A stretch of 35,250 bases of DNA from Thoreauomyces humboldtii (lineage: Eukaryota > Chytridiomycota > Chytridiomycetes > Spizellomycetales > Powellomycetaceae). The DNA lies in NCBI GenBank assembly GCA_027596035.1, contig JADGJA010000160.1:1-35250 (forward strand), given 5' to 3'. Positions 31,601-35,250 of this stretch are shown one piece after another (the first letter of the stretch is position 1; every line of letters starts with the position of its first letter). The notes beneath the pieces were generated by a model. That model had not been told where the DNA came from. It saw only the letters and a list, made by a program, of their open reading frames with translations, and did not search any database. Both the position numbers and the translations under genes were made by a program.

Positions 31601-33941
31601 TAGTCCTGGAGATGCGCGATGTAGCGATGCGGCTTGACGGTCAGTGGAAGGAGATCAAGGAGTGGAGGGAAAAGATGATTCACTACGCGACGCAACCTCT
31701 TGCTGATGATCGGGCGGAGGAGCCGGAAGAGACTGCGACCGACGCCAACAACGAGGAAGGTTCCGAGGATGAGGAGAAGTCCAACGAGTACTACCTCCGT
31801 ACCTTGGACAGTCAGAACTTTCTCGACGCGTATCATCACCGCTACAAGTCGATGCTTGCAGACCGCAATCAATTGCTCACGGGTCAGCGGTACGAAGAAG
31901 GACGTCATGAGATCCTGACGATGACCAAGCCCGAAAGGGAGTTCAGGCAACAACTCGATGCTACTCGCAAGAAATTTATCCTCCGCCCGGATAAACGACC
32001 AATGAAGGAGATACTAGCAGAACTCATCAAGGCACAGGGAAAACCTTTGCCTGCGATCGAGAAGGGGCTTATAAGGGATATGGTGGATCGGCTACCTGTC
32101 CTGATGAATGCGCAAATGGAAGGATTAGAAAGATTGCAGAAGTAAGCTTTTGTGCTTTCGGGGGGTTTCTGCGCATTAAATCTTCTTACTGGTCTTTCTT
32201 TTTTTGCTGCAATGTAGGGAGCAGCTTGTGATCAACAAAGTCTATAATCAACGGCTGCTGTACTTTCAGAACCTGCAGTCAGTCTCGGATGGAGTCAGGA
32301 AGCCACGGCGCCCACGAGCTCGTGGGAAAAGTGATGAGCAAGCTTTCGACGAGGAAACACAGAGGACCATCGACACCGAACAGCAAGCGCAGACCGACCT
32401 CGTCAGGCTTGTGTCTCACGTACGATACCTAAAGAATGTCAGATCCGAGGAAAATCAAGGAAGCAGCGATGAAGCCGGTGCTAGGGCGTCAGCGGAACCT
32501 GCTGCAAAGGAATGGGAGTGTCTGATATGCAAGAGTTCTGTAGCGGAAGGGGTTGTCACCCCTTGCGGACACGTCTACCATGCCGGTATGTTTAGCGGGT
32601 CGGATCTCGCTTGAGACTTTTCATTATAACCGTGTTTCTTTCTTGGTTTAGAATGCGCAAGCACTTGGATTGACCGCCATCACAAATGTCCTCTGTGTAA
32701 TCAGCGCGTTCGTGCAAATACTTGCACCCCGTTCTCAATTGCGCCAGTCCCTCAGCAAGTTTCACCTCCACCCGTGCCCATATCCGATGCGGACCATGAT
32801 TTGAACGGTACCCTCTTGGGTCACCTCGCGCATTTTCTCGTCCGCGGATCCTACGGTACAAAGCTCGACGCCCTGGTCCGCCACGTCAGCTACATCCGGG
32901 CGACCGACCCTACAGCAAAGTGTCTCGTTTTCTCGCAGTGGGAGAACGTGCTGGAGATTCTCGCCGTCGCGTTCGATAACAACGGGATCGGATACGTAAA
33001 GATGGGAGGCGGTTCCTCCTCAGCTGTGGCCAAAGGCAAACAAGGGAAACGAGGTCGAAGGGACGCAGCCAAGGTTTTCAAGGAGGATGCCGAGTGTGTC
33101 GTCTTTATGCTGAACGCTAAGAGGCAGAGCGCCGGGCTGACACTCGTGAGCGCCAATCATTGCTTCCTTGTGGAGCCTGTAGTCAATGTAGCTCTCGAAC
33201 AGCAAGGTAGGTTTTGCCCCAGGTTAGCGAGAGGCGTTCACATTGGACAATCCTGCCCATGGCCAATGACGTGCTCCGATAGTGTATCTGTGCATTATAC
33301 TGCTATTATTTTGTGCTGCGGAATCGTCTTTCGCGTAATGTGCAATACCCCGTTTGACTAATTTCTGACTTCTTTCGCCTTTTTCTTGATGGATAGCCAT
33401 CAACCGAATCCATCGCATCGGACAACACCGAGAAACAACCGTTTGGCGCTATCTGATTCGGGATACAATCGAGGAACGCGTTTCTGTTCTGGGTCGCCGT
33501 TCCGCCACTCGCGGGACGTCGAACGCAGCCGCGTCGGTCAACAATCCTAGGACCGTGGAACGTGCGAATCGTAAGGGTGGAGGTGGAGAGGCCGTCGCTG
33601 GATCCGACGTTAGATGGTGTCTGTTTGGTGATCAGCAGGAAGTCGACGAGCAGGAACCCGTGGAAAGCAATATCGATGTCGATGAAACCGCGGATGATCC
33701 TCGGGAGCTCCCTGCTCCCGAGGAAGACGACGGCATCACGATCGTCGAGTCGGACTCAAATGTCCGGAACGGACCCGAGTTGGACGACTCCGCCACGACA
33801 CTGCTCGCGGACATGGAGCGGGCGATGGAACGGGACCTCGACCTGGATGACGAACAATCGGGTGAGACTGGCCCACCGAGACTCCCTGCGTACACGGGTC
33901 GTACTGGTCGCGGCATGGCGGGGCGCATGCGGTGGTTTTGA
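28615..33941 (+). CDS. SNF2-family ATPase with internal RING (SHPRH/Irc20-like)
   Basis: Four exons (28615-32141, 32218-32585, 32652-33206, 33397-33941) give 1664 residues. ATPase lobe 1 starts near LLPYQRRAVGWML, with Walker A Lys429 in EEMGLGKTIELL and DEAQ at 607-610. Inserted between them is a Cys-rich PHD-like finger at 454-500 (CMICGEVWDG...CNTCDAW...CDSC). VTGTPVGR is motif III. After a long helical insertion comes a RING at 1277-1314 (CLIC...CGHVYHAEC...CPLC), then lobe 2 (KCLVFSQWENVLEIL, motif VI INRIHRIGQH at 1485-1494). Finger and RING embedded in the SNF2 fold mark the Rad5/HLTF/SHPRH/Irc20 group of chromatin and DNA-damage ubiquitin ligases; the PHD-like finger favours SHPRH/Irc20. 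The C-terminal 120 residues are acidic. The start at 28615 was chosen because the sequence upstream reads poorly as protein. Confidence 0.92.
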
Positions 33942-34202
33942 AGGAAGTGGGCGGAGAAGCATCGCGTACCTTGGTAGTAACCGTTCTTTGAGAATGTCAT
34001 TACGCTTTGCGCAGTCCCGTATTGATGGTGTCGTACCCAGCTGATATTTCCCGGGTCAGTCTTATTAACATCATACATTAACAGTATCAAACGGTAAACA
34101 TTGGAAAATGTTCGAGACAAACGAACTGGGAGGGATTTCAGGGCGCAGCAGCATGATGGATGAGCACTCGGGAATACAAGTTGCAAAGAAACAAACTGGG
34201 TG

Positions 34203-34246
34203 CTGTAGCGGTGCATATATTTGTCTAGATATATGCACCGCTACAG
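34203..34246. repeat. Perfect 18-bp inverted repeat with 8-base loop
   Basis: The arms are CTGTAGCGGTGCATATAT (34203-34220) and its exact reverse complement (34229-34246), separated by TTGTCTAG. The transcript or single strand would fold into a perfect hairpin. It lies 261 bases past the helicase stop codon. It could be a relic of a miniature mobile element or a structured 3' region; the sequence does not decide. Confidence 0.85.
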
Positions 34247-34322
34247 GTGCCTTCCGCGCAGCAAAACTAAAGATGGCTAGTTGAAGCAAAAAGGTCTCAC
34301 AGTTGCTGAATTGCGTTTCGTG

Positions 34323-34414
34323 CTCTCTGTCAGGGAATTGAAACCTGGTCTCCTGCTGGAAACCTGGTCTGCAAAAATGACAGGGAGGGATACTGGCCAC
34401 TATACTAACAGAGA
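34323..34414 (-). tRNA. tRNA-Asp(GTC)-like gene with a 20-base insertion
   Basis: Read on -, TCTCTGT at 34414-34408 pairs perfectly with ACAGAGA at 34330-34324, and G at 34323 fits the Asp discriminator. TAGTATAGTGG is a perfect A box and gives the GTAT/GTAT D stem typical of tRNA-Asp. The anticodon loop reads CTGTCA, with anticodon GTC. About 20 bases (TTTTTGCAGACCAGGTTTCC) follow position 37, where tRNA introns sit; removing them leaves 72 bases, the normal length. Weak points are a C-C mismatch in the anticodon stem (CCTCC/GCAGG) and T-C at 53-61 in the T stem. The insert also repeats part of the T arm (AGACCAGGTTTC). It may be functional or a decayed copy. Confidence 0.5.
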
Positions 34415-35250
34415 TGGTGGTCATATCCGCTAGCCCTGTTTTGCACATCATATCCTAAAACCAAGACCTCGAGACTTAAGCCTCGAATCGCCAAAAAAGC
34501 CACGTGTTATTTTGCGCAGCAACGCGTGGAAGCTGGATTGCCCGCATACTTTGCCACCATGCTAACAGAGGCTGACAGGGAATCAACTACGTAACCTATA
34601 TTGCGAGCTAGATTACGTAAGCAGAATTGCGCAGTCACCCCACCAGAGGAAAGAAGCGCGGGGTGGGACGAGGGGAGAGGAAAGGGGAACGAAAGAGAAG
34701 GGGAGGGGCGGTAGGCGAGGAAAGGACAGAGAGAACTTTCAAACGGAGAAGGCTACAGGATCAAAGAAATGAGGAACGTTCGAAAGCAATGAGGGAAGAC
34801 AAGTGCGCGGGAATGTTTGGCATCTGCTTACTCGGAAGGAAATTGTCTCTCAGTGAGGAAGACGGGAGAATGAAGGGGAAAGTGATGGGAATGAAAGAGA
34901 TACACGTGGAGGGCAATCCGAATTGATTGAGTGGGCAGATCAGGATGGAACTGCGGACGATTACTTCTCCGTAGAACAGAGGTTCGCGCGAAGTTTGCTT
35001 GGGAGGTTGCTCTCGACGTTGCGGCGTGATGGGGTGCGCATCGAAAAGAACCGAGTATCGCAAGGTCATCGATGACAATACTCTTACAAGAAGCTGGATC
35101 ATAACTTGACTTCTGCTCTACGGTCAACTGGACAGCTTCGGGAATGAAAAGGGGCGAGTGACTCGGACATCTTCTCCTGAAAACCGCCGCAACGCGCAAG
35201 AAGCCATTCCACAGAGGCTTAGGAGGGGGGGAGGGAGAGGAGAAGAGGGG

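Larger units (their letters stand above)
33942..35250. other. Gene-poor tail of the window
   Basis: About 1.3 kb without a supported protein gene. It contains a perfect inverted repeat (34203-34246), a tRNA-Asp-like gene (34323-34414), a second tRNA-like scrap (about 34541-34571) and purine-rich stretches (about 34650-34720 and 35220-35250). Open frames on both strands here have low-complexity or unnatural composition. Confidence 0.45.

Noticed and set aside
34627..35199. Open frames on both strands near the right end
   Set aside because: Purine-rich low complexity on + and its complement on -; no ATG-supported protein with recognisable features.
1..35250. CRISPR arrays, bacterial operons, rRNA, intact transposons
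   Set aside because: None seen: no regular spaced repeats, no transposase or reverse transcriptase motifs, and the genes are spliced eukaryotic genes.

Overview
The window is nuclear DNA of a fungus, most likely a basidiomycete. Protein-coding genes are cut by many short GT-AG introns (mostly 55-100 bases), coding third positions are GC-rich, and the set of genes (hybrid histidine kinase, Nhx-type exchanger, Vma21, Sso-type syntaxin, Lhs1-type Hsp70, SHPRH/Irc20-type helicase) is fungal. The two-kinase, two-receiver architecture of the large histidine kinase is one I know from basidiomycetes such as Cryptococcus. I cannot place the organism more closely.

Layout, left to right: (1) the 3' end of an unrecognised gene on + (1-844, possibly to 1032). 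(2) A 13-exon double hybrid histidine kinase on - (1527-7610). (3) A cluster of three paralogues of a family I do not recognise (8487-8969 -, 9140-9720 -, 10076-10952 +), each apparently with a start exon of only 8-11 bases. A 10-N assembly gap lies inside the intron of the third copy and is flanked by what looks like a false duplication. (4) A 10-exon amidase-signature hydrolase (11190-13566 -) and an unknown acidic membrane protein (13848-15341 -). (5) A membrane-traffic and organelle-pH block: an endosomal/vacuolar Na+/H+ exchanger (16211-18885 +), the V-ATPase assembly factor VMA21 (18958-19525 -) and a plasma-membrane-type syntaxin (20173-21357 +). (6) A stretch of orphaned gene starts on - (21573-22300), including a clear piece of the N-terminal domain of the splicing helicase Prp22/DHX8. 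(7) An ER-lumenal Lhs1/HYOU1-type Hsp70 (22821-26128 +). (8) A small Pro-rich hypothetical protein (26842-27234 -). (9) A SHPRH/Irc20-like SNF2 ATPase with an internal RING (28615-33941 +). (10) A gene-poor tail with a perfect 18-bp inverted repeat and a tRNA-Asp-like gene carrying a 20-base insertion.

Exon structures were worked out by hand from splice-site sequence, phase agreement between exons and protein family expectations; phases close in every multi-exon model given with high confidence. Functionally, the exchanger, VMA21, syntaxin and LHS1 all belong to the endomembrane system, but they have separate promoters and nothing shows that they form one system. The most novel content is the three-copy orphan family at 8.5-11.0 kb, followed by the orphaned Prp22 N-terminal domain and the histidine-kinase intron whose 5' splice site lies in a GT microsatellite.
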